From: Pardosa pseudoannulata
Lineage: Eukaryota > Arthropoda > Arachnida > Araneae > Lycosidae
DNA: 64,000 nucleotides
Assembly (NCBI GenBank): GCA_032207245.1
Contig: CM063502.1
Coordinates: 47,763,404-47,827,403 of the forward strand
Direction of reading: 5' to 3'
The translations under genes were made by a program, and so were the position numbers. Position 1 is the first letter of the stretch; every line of letters begins with the position of its first letter. Positions 24,001 through 35,400 of this stretch are shown in pieces. The notes under the pieces are model-generated. The model was not told the origin of the DNA and searched no databases. It saw only the letters and a list, made by a program, of their open reading frames with translations.

Positions 24001-27000
24001 ATATTCACCCATGTTTGACCAATTTTAGGATGTGGCTTTGCAGTCAATTTTTTTCAATTTTAAATTTAACAAGAAGCTTTTTTCCTTTAAAAATTTAATA
24101 TATCAAAAATACCTTTATTTGAAATACAATAAACTTGAATTTAAACTACTATAACTTACTGATACAAATATTTTTCATCAAAAAGTGCATTTACATAACC
24201 TTAGATACATTTGTCTACTTTAGAAGTCATTAAAAAAATAAATAGTTTAGTCTACATTTGAATTTAAACAGAATATAGACATAGACATTTATATTAAAAG
24301 TGTCACATATTTATTTAAAAATGCTAATGAGAAACATGAATACAAAATCATTGCAAAGAACCATCTTGTTTCATTATGAAAAAGTCTGTAGCAATGACAA
24401 TTTGTTATAAAAATAAACTCAACTTTCAATGTCCTTCCTCTTATTATCTAGAAAAATTAATAATTTCAAGAAATATTTTCAAACCTTCAGAGTACTTAGG
24501 GATAAAAATTAAATACAGTAATGTAAAACATAATACCTTTACTGATTAAAAAAAGATTTAGTAATGTTTTATTTTAAACAGTTTATAATCCTAGTTTATA
24601 GCTAGTATATAAGCTTAAAGTCTTTCTTCTTCAAACATTTACCCAAAATTCAAAACCCATATATAAGCCAAAATAAAAAAACGCGAAATACATCACAAAA
24701 TAGGTAGAATTTGAGAAATATTTACCAATCAAACCACTATAAAGAAAACATGTTTCTAAATTATACAGGTTTGAAGTCACACTTTTATAAAATTCTGCAA
24801 GTATGACAAAGGTACCAGTATAAAATGTTAAGCTTAGTTTATTTAAACCAAAGGTTTAGTCCTTTTAGGTACTTAAAACAGTTGGACCATTGTGTTATAA
24901 AATATGTTTCAGGAACTTATGCCTATTTGTACATTTTAAATGTAAGAATATGAGAAAGTATGAAACTAAAAAAGAAAAATAACTTTTTAAAAGTTTTAAA
25001 AATATAATTACAGTTCTTACAGCCTTTTATAGCCCTTAAAGTTCTTATAGCCAATACTATATTTGCTGATTTACTGCTTGCATTAGATTAGAGAAAAGAA
25101 ATTTTGTTGCAAGATAAGCTGATTTAGTACAGTTGTCATCAAAGCTCTCTTTGCATGTTTTTCAAAAATTTGATGCCATTTTGATATTTTAATAAAATTA
25201 TAGCACAGATAAAATTCATTATAAATTAGTTTACAATTTTTGCACTTTATCTCAGTTCAAAATATTTGCAAATTTCATTTTTTTTTCCCGATTATGTATT
25301 TTTTTTTAATTATTTTTCTATTTTTAATTTCATTTGATTTTGTCAATTTGGCAGCTTTTAAAGTTGCCAACAGGAGATAAAGATAGAGAGAAAAAAACAT
25401 TAAAGAGGGCTTATACTACATATGTTCTAAAATTCGTATAAAAGTTAATCTTCCATTCCCTCCTCCCCACACTTTAGCTTTAGAAAAAGTCAAGGTCCCA
25501 AAATATTCTGAGCCTATTATGCATCGAGAAATATGCAGTACTTAATAACCAATTTATAAACATGAAAGTGCAGAAATGCTAAAATTAAAATATAAGCATA
25601 AAAATAATAATAGAAAAGAAAAAGTTATTTTTTAAACTTAATTTTTAAAAAAAGGCATGTTGATAAATTTGTTTAATTATTACTAGTCACTTAAGTGAAT
25701 TAAACCTAAAATCATAAAACCCTTCATGAAGATGCTAGAATGTCATAGCTTTAGATAAAATTAATGCATTATGCCTTAACCCCCTGGCTGTGGAATATAT
25801 TTCGAAAAAACAAAAAGTGCCAAAATGGAAATTTTTCCTTCAGTTTCATTAGTTATTATCATCAAAATGTTATTATGTTGTTATTTAGGTTGAATAGATG
25901 CAAAATGGGCACTATTGCATTTCCCAAACTGAATTCAATCGTTTCAGGCAAGAGGTTAACCAGTAAAACCTCTTTGTATAAAATTAAACATAACATTAGA
26001 ATTTTGATTCCTAAAAGATGAAATTAACTAATTTGATCAAAATTACCAGCAAAACACTTGAAGTATGCAAGTGCAAGAGATCGAAAGAAAGGATCACTGG
26101 TCAGCCCGAAGCCAGCTTTCTGCAGGTTGTGGAATGAGAATAATAGTGGTAAATCCTCTGTAAGTAAACTTGCTGATATGTTCTCACTTATGAGGGAATT
26201 TAGAAGATTTAGAATCATCTTAAGCTCCAATTTTATAAATTCTTCTTTGGGAACACCCATTTGTTCCAGAATTGTAATCAAGTGCTTATTTAAATACAAC
26301 TTAGCTAGAAAAAGAAAAAAAAATAACAGCATTTGAAATATAGTAACAAAATATTCAAAACGAAAATTAATAAGAAAAAAATATTGTGAACCAAAATAAA
26401 TTATTAAATGTAAAGAAGTTCTTAACATGATTTAAAAATAAAACCTACCAAAAGTCACAAATAAGAGTAGAAATATTCATTTATTACTTATACAAGGGCA
26501 TAGTCCAAACAGTTGCAAACCAGAAATTAATTTGGGAGTGTGCATATTGTTATTGCCATAAAAAAAGCAATTTTTTAAATTTAGAATTACCACTCAGTAA
26601 AAACTGAAAAATATGGTGCATGAATTTTAATTTTCCTAATTTATGTTACCAATTTCTAATTTCAAATAATATAACAGGAAAAATAATTTACAAACTTTTA
26701 AAATTTTAATCATAGTTTCATTATTTATTTCTATTAGTTACCAAACACAGACCTATCAACTTCTGAATACTGATCATACAAAAATTTTTAAATCATGGTT
26801 TATATTATGATTTATATCCCTTTAATATTGATTTATATCAAAGTGATATAAATCAACCAACCCTGCTAATAAAATTGACTAAAAATGAAAAAATAATTAA
26901 TTTAAACTTCAATTGCTGCTCACTGATATGATTTCTGCTAACATGATTATGATTCCAAGAATATTTTACAAAAATATTTGTTCAACACAACAAAGAACTT

Positions 27001-29485
27001 AAACACTTTTTCTTCCACTTTTGCATGGAGAAAATCTTTCTAATTTTATAGAATTTTATAAAATTAGAGATTAAATACTGTTCTTACAGCTGAAAAAAAA
27101 CTTCAAAAGATGAAAATTCCGTTAACAATTGAAAATAAGGTTATATCCAATTTCTGAGATTTCAGAGGTTTACTATAAGAGTACTAATTATAATTTTAAA
27201 CAATAGAAAAATGGTATGACCAAAATTTCTATTTACTATAATTGGGAAATTGTTATATGACAGGTTGGCTATTATGGTGCTTAAAGTATTATTAAACTGT
27301 ATCCTGTGAGAACAAAACATAACTACTCATTTCTGTTAACAGAACATTTTAGGAAGAATATTTACAACATACTAATTTTTTTAATTTTCAAATTTTAAAG
27401 CCTTGCATATGCATATATTTTTATTTTTTAACTGTAGAGATTGCATTTAAATGATTAAATTAGCAATTAAAAACATACATAAAAATCATGTATTTTCTTA
27501 TTTATTTCAAATGAGAGTCTTCCGTTATTTAAAAAAATAATTAAGTTATACAAGTACTGTATTACTGATTTAGACAACTAACAAATAAAGTTATATAAAA
27601 ATTCCATTGTTTTCATTTTTTAAAAATATTTTGTTTTTGTTGTATATTACAGTATTAATTTTGGATAAAATGGCCCCATAACACTATACAGATTTAAATT
27701 TGATGCCAATTTATAGTTAAAAATGCATGAAGAGACTAAACTGGATATAAAATTAAAAAAGCTTAGTTTTATTATTATTGTTGAAAATTTTAGTTTTGTA
27801 GGAAATTTTACCTTACATCAACATCCAAATTACTTTAAAGATGTCTAATAATAACACCTTTGCAAAGTATTCAATTCCTCATTATATATAAGATTTAAAA
27901 GTAAGAAAAAAACTCACTATAATGAACAAAATATAAACTTCTTTGTATAAAATAAATTATAAAGCTATTTAAGGTATTAAAATACATAGAGATATTCATA
28001 ACAGTCTTGACTGAACATGTGGGTGCCCCCTGCCAAATGGGCAATAAAGCGTAAAGTATTCAATTAAATTCATTAGTTGGGTGATCAGCAGTGATTTGGT
28101 GAAAGGTATGTATATAGTGAAAAGGTATGTATTTGGGTTTTTTTATTTTAAAGTGATATTTCATGTTCTTTCTATAACTCTCTTGCGTGAATCAAAAGTT
28201 TTGGTATTTTATTTTTATGACCGAATGCAGGATTCAGTATGGTTTTCTATAGCTAGTATGTTTCAGTTTATTTTGCTTATTGAAACAATACAAAATATTA
28301 TAAGATTGAAAATAAACGTAATATAATAATTGTAACAACATTCACAGGGTTCAAGAGGGGCACTGCTCCCCTTGGTTAACAAAAATGTTCAATACTATAA
28401 ATTCCATTTATTATTATTTATTTATTATTGATTTTATATCATATAAAATGAGATTTTTAATTGTTTTGTTTCTAAATATCAGGAATTATTTTATGAATCT
28501 CAAAAAAAGAAATAGATTTTTTAATGTTTCAAAATTACCTTCCCTTAATTACATTAAATATTCACAAACAATATATGAATAAATAATATTTATAAGAATT
28601 GAACTATAACTTAACTCTTAATTATACCCTTTTGTTGGCATTAATTTCACTAATATTATATATTTTCATTTTCCATAGCTTACTATAAGTTTAGCTAAGT
28701 TATTTCCATCAAAAATCTGCTCCCGCTCGTAACTAAGCCTTTCGGTTACTAACGCGAAAGGTTTGGCGCCATTTAAAAATCGCCAAAAAAAGGAGGGGGC
28801 ACCCGATTCTTCAGTAGTATCTCATAACATTATTTTCTCTTTAAACAATGCATAAAAAAGTGAAATTTTTAAAGTGAAAATTAATAAAAGAAATACAAAA
28901 TTTAAATTAAACATACTTGGTGAACTTGTTTTCACAATCTCTAACTGATTTGAAGTAGTGCATTCAAATTTTTTCATACTAGGTCTAATTCTGAGCTTTC
29001 GTCCAGGTATTGGATATTCAACCACCATACCTTTGCAACCTTTATACCGAATTTGAAATGCTACAGGTTTATATGCATTTTTTTTAAGTACTTCATCATT
29101 AGAAGTATTTGACATCTGGAGCAAAGTTTGTCGTACCTATTTAAAATAGAATTAATGAGACTGTACACAGGAGCATGATATTTATAACTATTCAGAAACC
29201 ACATAATAATCATTTATATTGAGAGAAGTGCAAATCATTTTATTATAATACTTCAATTTATATTTCATTATTTACAAACATAAGACTTTATTTATAAAAT
29301 CAGTTTTTAATTCAGGTCACAACTGAGTGAATTTATACAGAGCAATATATTCCTCTTTCCCTCTCTCTGTGAGTGTGTGTGCGTGTGCGCATGTGTGTGT
29401 GTATGTATGTATGTATATATATATGTACGTAGGTATGTATGTATATATATATATATATATGCATGTATGTATGTATGTATGTATG

Positions 29486-29520
<35 letters not shown>

Positions 29521-29627
29521 TACAAGCAATATATAATTGAATACAAGTAAATTAATGTATTAAAAACAAATGGTCATGCCCTATACTAAGGAATAAAGTG
29601 GTCTTAAAATTTCTATTTATATTTTAC

Positions 29628-29658
<31 letters not shown>

Positions 29659-31632
29659 ATGAATGTTAAAGAAGTTGTGCACGTTTTTTATAGAGCATAC
29701 TAAGTTTATATAAATTTTGATATAAAGAAATAAGGAAAAGATACAATGAAAAAAAGTTAATTTAAAGTAAAAATAAACAGGTAAGAGATAGTTAGAAAGA
29801 TACATTACTTCTTCAGCTAAGTCAGATGAAATAATTCCAATACCATCTGAAAATATATAGTTCTTATTTTTTATATCTTTTAGATCCCATTCATCTTCAG
29901 CATTTATAAAAATCTGAACTCCAGTTTCTGTTGATGTCAGACACTGTCCCATACGTGCCATAAACTTTGCAACATTTTTAATACTGCTAAAATCTCCCAT
30001 CCATTGCTGAATACTTGAAGCAGTATTACCACTAGAATCTTTAGCATAAAACCAAACACCATGATCTCGCAACTGACTAGTTGAAGCAGCTAAAAGTTCA
30101 TATTTTCTGGACCCAATAGTTATACCATTCAATAGTACATGTCCAACAATATTTTTCATTAATTCTTCTTTCTTAGAATTATACTGCACCGCATATGTCA
30201 ATTTTGAGAAATTATCATCTTGAAATGATACCCGTAACATGAACTCAGGTCCAAATTTACGTATTATTCTGTTGTCGAAATGTTCATAAGGCTGAAAAAA
30301 TATCACACGTGAAGGAGTTACTATAACTCTGCGAACATAATTCATACCCTTAGGCAACACATTCAACTCAACAAAGTTACAAAAATAGGTAAAATTGATT
30401 TCTAATACAGATGAAAAGTTGAAAATAAGACCTTTATCTATCATATTAGCAATGCAATATAGAGACTTGAGAAAAGCAGATATATTACATTTTATTAAAG
30501 AACAAATCATGTTATGAAGTTTCTTACAATATATTGGAGATTCTAAAATTTTCAGAGATATCTGGTGTAAAACAACATCTGATCTAGACATGACAACATT
30601 CCAAGCATAATCACAATTAAATGCATCCAGTTCACTCAATTCTTTGCATATATAATTAGGCAAATGTCTTAAATTTGCTTTATCCTTTTTTGTCAGGATG
30701 TGTATTTTAACATAACTAAAACAGATTTCAGTGTTTATAGAGCACCTCAAACTCATTTGCTCTAAATTCCAACGAAATTGAAATTTATCTTCCACAATAA
30801 ATTTTAAAACTAAATTTTTTCCAATGCCTTTACTCAGCCATAATGTTTTATTACATTGGCATCCCATTTGAAAAGTCCTTTCAAATTTTCCAAAACTATC
30901 TTCCATTTCCTTTGCTTTTGTCACTTTATTCTTTACTACATCATCCTCTGTTAAAGCTTCACTTAGATTTATATATATAAGAGGTGGATATTCTAAATGA
31001 AAATAAATTTCTGCAGTATTCAAATCAGAATCTGTATTGGCTACTATTCTAATCACAGAATCATAACTGAATACTATTTTGTATCCCATATCTTCAGAAT
31101 TCTGACATGGAGATTTATGCTTATTGGATACATAAAGTATAACTTCTTTTTGTAAATGGCTGAATTTGCATGAAATTGATGAAATTATATTTGAAGAATT
31201 TTGTACCTGTCGAAATTTCATTTTTTGAACATATTCTTTCATGCTAGGAAAAGTTCCAAAAGCTATTTCTTTAACTCTTAGGCTACCTTCAGTTATTAAA
31301 GATGTAGATCTAACATAGCTATTATCTAACACTAACCATTCTAAGTACCTATTTCTTTGTGATTCTATACACCACATCTTCTGGATATGATTTACAAAAT
31401 TAACAAAATTATTCTTTACATCAGAGCATGTGATTTTAATGATCATCTCTTTCAGTTCCTCATAATTAAATTCATTTAAAGAAGTCTTAACATTTCCAAT
31501 TTCTATAATATAAGTAAATTTATCATATTTTAAGTCTGAAAAAAACTTGCTGACAGCTTCAAAATACTGCTTAACCTTTTCAGAGGGTGATAAAAATTTT
31601 ACTAAGAGATTTAGTTCCTTGGTATCTGCCAT
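16523..31632 (-). CDS. Cellular RNA-dependent RNA polymerase (EGO-1/QDE-1 superfamily), 7 coding exons
   Basis: This enzyme makes RNA from an RNA template and amplifies small-RNA silencing in the families where it has been studied. Coding exons are 29809-31632, 28917-29136, 26047-26304, 23030-23188, 21524-21670, 18470-18594 and 16523-18079. Splice sites and phases agree at all six junctions and give 1,429 codons plus a stop. Diagnostic motifs are FSDGIGIIS (594-602), RPSMKKFE (659-666), GVLDETKTLKYGQVFVQYS (788-806) and SDLDGD (871-876). The three Asp of DLDGD are the metal-binding catalytic site of two-barrel polymerases. The protein is intracellular, with no signal peptide or membrane segment. 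The start ATG has a good context (AACCATGG). The C-terminal third carries an unusual Cys cluster near 1233-1268. This is not a viral RdRP: it lacks GDD and has the DxDGD double-psi barrel signature. Which paralog it is cannot be told here. Confidence 0.95.
18080..18469. other. RdRP intron 6
   Basis: A 390-bp AT-rich GT-AG intron with no inserted element recognised. Confidence 0.8.
18470..18594 (-). CDS. RdRP coding exon 6, catalytic DLDGD
   Basis: A 125-nt exon with acceptor TTTTAG|GATCTG and donor CCAG|GTAAGT. It carries SDLDGDEMVVLWY. Asp872, Asp874 and Asp876 are the expected Mg2+ ligands. Its length is not a multiple of three, so skipping it would remove the active site and shift the frame. 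Confidence 0.95.
19195..20165 (+). repeat. Dispersed repeat R1, copy 2
   Basis: Same order of shared words as copy 1 at 13846: CATAAGCCCATCCATGTG, TTCAAAAATTTACC, ATCAATCAAATTGCTG, GATCAGTTGGACTTTGAG, and TAGTTTTAACTCTAGTAACCC. Its internal hAT-like part (19408-19653) begins CAACAGTTCTCAAATTTTT. It lies antisense inside RdRP intron 5. Confidence 0.6.
20766..20905 (+). repeat. tRNA-derived SINE, second type
   Basis: TATAGTGGTTAGCATG acts as an A box and GGGCTTGTGTTCAATTCC as a B box at tRNA-like spacing. An unrelated body follows. It differs from the 21849 family in its body. Confidence 0.5.
21524..21670 (-). CDS. RdRP coding exon 5, GC splice donor
   Basis: The acceptor is TTTTTTAG|GTCCTG. 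The donor is GCAG|GCAAGT, a GC donor with otherwise perfect consensus. Only this cut gives the phase needed to join the next exon as MAG/SDLDGD. It encodes NPSLHPGDVRKL and PHPDEMA, the approach to the catalytic site. Confidence 0.92.
21671..23029. other. RdRP intron 4
   Basis: A 1.36-kb GT-AG intron with the intact SINE 178 bp upstream of the exon 5 acceptor. No other element was recognised. Confidence 0.85.
21849..22026 (+). mobile_element. tRNA-derived SINE, best copy of the family
   Basis: The head reads like a tRNA, with A box TGGCCAAATGGTAGAGCG and B box GGGTTCGAATCCC. The conserved body contains GTCTCATTAGCCCTC, and the tail is a CCAAA repeat. The exact 11-bp direct repeat CTATATTGACC flanks it at 21838-21848 and 22027-22037. 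Intact boxes and an exact duplication suggest a recent insertion. Other copies are at 11648, 42386 and 48488. It lies antisense in RdRP intron 4. Confidence 0.92.
23030..23188 (-). CDS. RdRP coding exon 4
   Basis: The acceptor is TTTCTTACAG|AAAAAC and the donor is GAAG|GTAAAT. It encodes MRIAVPDQFGRNMLGVLDE and then LKYGQVFVQYS, one of the most conserved blocks of the family. Confidence 0.94.
24590..25570 (+). repeat. Dispersed repeat R1, copy 3 (partial)
   Basis: It shares TATAAGCTTAAAGTCTTTCT, CATTTACCCAAAATTCAAAA, TATTTACCAATCAAACCACT and a GTTGCCAACAG region with the other copies. The hAT-like middle is missing or replaced. Confidence 0.45.
25780..25955. mobile_element. piggyBac-like MITE (176 bp)
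   Basis: It is flanked on both sides by TTAA (25776-25779 and 25956-25959), the piggyBac target. Ends are CCCCCTGGCTG and, reverse-complemented, CCTCTTGCCTG, an imperfect inverted pair starting CC like this superfamily. There is no coding capacity. Confidence 0.6.
26047..26304 (-). CDS. RdRP coding exon 3
   Basis: The acceptor is TTTTCTAG|CTAAG and the donor is GCTG|GTAATT. It encodes LYLNKHLITILEQMGVP and DPFFRSLALAYFK, matching the LNRxLIxLLExxGVP and EPFLRSxL regions of the family. It runs from phase 1 in to phase 1 out. Confidence 0.92.
26792..26870. repeat. GATTTAAATC-rich repeat, copy 2 (inverted)
   Basis: Reverse-complement relative of 10580-10670, ending GTGATATAAATCAACCAACC. Both copies are short and AT-rich. 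Confidence 0.5.
28021..28804. mobile_element. Inverted-repeat element, unclassified
   Basis: The exact inverted pair GGGTGCCCCCT (28021-28031) and AGGGGGCACCC (28794-28804) bounds 784 bp, in a region where such GC-rich words are rare. No transposase is encoded, and no target duplication is clear. A third GC-rich patch, GGGGCACTGCTCCCC, lies inside. It is probably a non-autonomous DNA transposon. Confidence 0.55.
28917..29136 (-). CDS. RdRP coding exon 2
   Basis: The acceptor is TTTAAATAG|GTACGA and the donor is CCAA|GTATGT. The 220 nt cover YKGCKGMVVEYP and RPSMKKFE, a block conserved across cellular RdRPs. It ends in phase 1. Confidence 0.92.
29371..29519. repeat. Compound (GT)n(GTAT)n(AT)n microsatellite
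   Basis: About 150 bp of GT, GTAT and AT units in RdRP intron 1. Open frames on both strands across it are artefacts. Confidence 0.95.
29626..29656. repeat. Poly-A tract (poly-T on the gene strand)
   Basis: About 30 adenines on the plus strand inside RdRP intron 1. Confidence 0.9.
29809..31632 (-). CDS. RdRP coding exon 1 (residues 1-608)
   Basis: The exon runs from ATG at 31632-31630 to a GAAGAA|GTAATG donor and holds exactly 608 codons (phase 0). It contains the N-terminal region and the first part of the polymerase domain, with VRRVIVTPSRVIFFQPYEH and the FSDGIGIIS block at its end. The frame stays open for 63 more codons into the intron, but that part is hydrophobic, ends in poly-Phe and has no family similarity. 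Confidence 0.93.
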
Positions 31633-31656
31633 GGTTTTCAAATTAATATTTCAAAC
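31633..31656 (-). other. RdRP 5' untranslated segment after an inferred intron
   Basis: A strong acceptor (pyrimidine tract then TTCCAG, ending at 31657) lies 24 nt before the start codon. The transcript probably has at least one upstream non-coding exon. Its position was not found. Confidence 0.5.
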
Positions 31657-31765
31657 CTGGAACAAAAAGGGATAATTTAATTACTAATAACTAAAAGGAT
31701 AAATTAGAAATATTGCTAGTATTTTCAATACATTCAAATCATAAACAAAACATTAATTTTTTTAA

Positions 31766-32460
31766 ATGGTTATTCTATGTGTGTATGTATTTCCTACACT
31801 TGTTAAACTATTAGCTCGATTGCAAAGAAATTTCATAATATTATGCTTTATAACACAACAGCTTACTGTCTACATTAAAATATTCAAAATCCATCCCTTT
31901 TTTGAATGTTTTATCTCATTATTTCAATTATTTCCCACCATTAGAATGTAGACAATGAATTCATTAATTCCTAATTTAGCTGAAGATAACATGCACTACA
32001 ATATCATTAACTTAAATATCTAATTTATCACTTACATTATTTAAATATCATCTACATCTTTTGAATTCAGTTTTACCTCAAGTTGAACTATCCTGTCATT
32101 TATACATGAATCATAGCTCAACTATATTATAAAATAATAATATAAAATTACTGTATATACTTCAACTATATACAATAATTTTAAATTTAACTTTTGATTA
32201 ATTCTTATTATACAATAAAAGTTCTACCATCAATATACTATCAACAAATTTTTACTGAACAAATTCCATGCAAAATATGTTGGACAAATAAACATCTATA
32301 TTTTTATTTAATCATCTATAGTTTAATAGAGCATCTATTTATATGCATCTTTTATTTATACAAATGCACATGGTTTGTCATACAATCTTCAAATTTTGGA
32401 CAGCAATCTTTTATACTGCCACATGAATCTTGTCAGCATAAAATCCTCTACTCAAACTAA
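31766..32460 (+). repeat. Diverged Helitron-family copy
   Basis: It shares ordered words with the Helitron to its right: AAATCCATCCC, CTTAAATATCTAATTTATCAC, and TTTGGACAGCAATCTTTTATAC with GCCACATGAA. No intact ends remain. It starts about 130 bp upstream of the RdRP start codon. Confidence 0.5.
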
Positions 32461-32479
32461 ATCTTATTACATATGACAA

Positions 32480-35400
32480 TCTATATATATATATAAATGA
32501 ATTTGTGTGTGTCTGTCTGTCTGTCTGTATGTATGTACTCAATAGACTCAAAATCCATGCATCCAATTGACGTGAAAATTTGGGAAATTATTAGGTACAT
32601 CCCTGGGAAGGTTTTTGTAAATTTTCAACGTTCGAAATCCATTCCTTCCCCCTTTTTCGAGCATTTTGTGTCATTATTTCATGCATTATTTTCCCCGGTT
32701 AAACGCAAACGATTAATTTTTTAATTTATTGCATCATAACTAAGTGAAAGAACCAATATTTCTATCAATGTGACATCATCCCAAGTAATTGTTTTAAACG
32801 AAGTTTTCCACGGTTAAAAGCAGAAGATTAAAATTTTCAATTTATCAGATAATAAATAGGTGAAAATGATATTTTTCTATCATTATGACGTCATTACTTT
32901 AAATATCTGATTTATTCATTCTTATTTTATATTACTTAAACATCGATATTTTTCTATCATTATGAAGTCATTACTTTAAATATCTGATTTATTCATTTCT
33001 TATTTTATATTATTTAAACATCGTCTGCATAATATCCATTCGATTTGTCTGGAAATTGAGATATAAAGTGATTGACTTTCATTTCTATGGGACTCAAATT
33101 ATAGCATTTTTATATGAGAAGTTATTTTAATTCTTAGTTAATTTTTACGTTACAATGAAATGTTTATCAACAATATTTTAACAACAAAAAGTATTTCAAC
33201 AAAAGTACAACAAATTTCAGTGACTCTCATGGGTAAATAGAAACCTATCATTTTATATAGTTATCTTCATATTCATATGAATGTGCTTTTCTGTTTCATA
33301 CAAAACTATGTGGTTTTTATAAATTTCCTTAATTTTGGAAAATATTTATTACTATCAACAAAATTAGCACTGTTGATGTCAAAACTTCTGCTTCCTATTC
33401 TACCACGTAATATGGCAAGGTATATTAACGTTTCTAATCAATGTACAGTAGTAATACAGTAATGTAATTCAGGGTTAAACTTATATTTTACCATAAGAAA
33501 AAAGTTTGAGCAAATTTAATATAACAAACAAATTTGATACAGATTTAATCGTTAGCATGTAAACATAGATTTTGTTATTTTTATTTATTGATATTAAGAC
33601 CAGTTTTCATTTTTTATGTTTTTTTTTATACAAATCTACCCGATAAGTCATAGAGTAACTAACTTTGGACAGAAATCCTTGATACCGCCAAATGAACATA
33701 TTCCGTATTAATACATCTTGAATTCCGAGATTAAAATCTCACTGTGACTATGTATGTATGTATGTTTGTATGTGCGTCTATCTCCTTGCAAACCGCTGGA
33801 CGCAGACGGGCGCCTAAGGTACCAAAAGACATGAAACGATCCAGGGATGTCATTTCGTCCATTCACGTTCTGATATTTCCATTATTTCGAAAGATATTGA
33901 CGAAAAACCGAAGAAAATGCCAGTTTAATTTTGCGACATGAGTTTTCCATTGTCGAGTTGGCGTCTAAATATGGCAGTGTTATTCATTGTTGGCATTATT
34001 ATCGCCAGATATTTGGTATTCGGGAAAAACAAAAACGTATCTACACTATTTAAATTCCAGTGTAAGTATATAAATATATGATGGCATTTATGTATATAAG
34101 ACTACTTTCTTATCTGATAAACGATACACTCATTTTTGTTTAGGAAATCACTTCTTTTTTCTATTTTATTTGCTTGACGAGATTTTTATTTTCAGTTATT
34201 AAAAACTTGCCATGTTCCATCAAATTTGTTTTCATTTCACAGTTGCCATTTATTAAATAAAAACCATCATAGGTTTTGTTATCTAAAACTCAACTACACT
34301 AGAGATAAAAGAAATTGGCAAGTGATATACAGGGAACAAATAAATTTTCATTTTAGAAATGGCAACTATGAAATGTTGAGATATTGTAGCCACTTTTGAT
34401 TAAAGTTTAAAATGTGATTTCAAATAATATAATTGTTTTCGGTGTTTTAGTCTTAGATAGTTATTTTGTTTTATCAATATTAATTTGGTATACTTCTCTC
34501 ATTTTAAATTCAATTGCGCCATTTTTATTTATCCAATTTTAAGACGTCACTCTGTACTTCAAGTATTCTTAAATAAACTTGGCGACTTTTGGTATATATT
34601 TCGTGTTATAAAAATTGAAATCCTTTATGTAACTTCATTCTTATGATAACACTTTCAGGTAATATAACTGTTCTCGGCTTTTGACCTTAAGTGCTTAGTT
34701 CATTTTATCAATATTTGGTATTTTTCTTTCATTGCCAATTCAATTGCGCCATTTTTATTTATCCACTTTTGAGACCGCACTAACATCTATTCATAATTAG
34801 GCTTGGCATAATTACTTAAGGAAATTATTTCGGTCAATCGTGTTCCGATATTCTAATTAGTTCTAAATATATTATTTTAAAACCAACAAAAACACCGTTT
34901 TAATTATGTAGTACAGTCATTTTAACTGTTGCGTTTGCGTGAAAAATGACCATATTTTCATTGTTGTCGTCATTTTCGCCAGATATTTGGTAATAGAATT
35001 GACATTAATGCAGAACAACTATCGCTTATCCTGCCAAACCGTTGTTTGTTTGGAAAATTTGAACTGCGGCACATTTTGGTAGTTTTGTTAGTGATTTATT
35101 ATATTCTTGAAGAATTTTTCAAGACCTTACTTTAGATTATTTCTTTATAACATATTTGTATATATATACCATTAAAATTTGAGTGTAAATAAATGCATTT
35201 ATAAACAAAAATACATTTGGATGCATTACTTCGCCCAATCCGCTGAATGCTTATACTCTTTCCACCATTAAAATATCGTAATTAGAATCAGTTAAAAATA
35301 TATTAATTAAAATATTAATGAGTGGTGCCATTTATTGCCTATAGTTACAACTATTTGTCATACGCAATAACTTTTTCTCTTTGAAATATCCCAGTATCAA

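Larger units (their letters stand above)
23189..26046. other. RdRP intron 3
   Basis: A 2.86-kb GT-AG intron with repeat R1 copy 3 and a piggyBac-like MITE. The rest is AT-rich with no coding trace. Confidence 0.85.
26305..28916. other. RdRP intron 2
   Basis: A 2.6-kb GT-AG intron. It contains the inverted copy of the GATTTAAATC repeat and a 784-bp inverted-repeat element. Confidence 0.85.
29137..29808. other. RdRP intron 1
   Basis: A 672-bp GT-AG intron made largely of a compound microsatellite and a poly-A run. Confidence 0.85.

Noticed and set aside
29317..29536. Open frames on both strands encoding Tyr-Ile and Tyr-Val-Cys-Met repeats
   Set aside because: They are translations of a GT/GTAT/AT microsatellite inside RdRP intron 1.
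29617..29808. Continuation of RdRP exon 1 for 63 codons beyond the donor
   Set aside because: The sequence becomes hydrophobic and ends in poly-Phe from a poly-A run. A proper donor and the next conserved exon explain the gene better.
16523..31632. Endogenous viral RdRP
   Set aside because: It has spliced exons and a DxDGD two-barrel signature, with no GDD palm motif.
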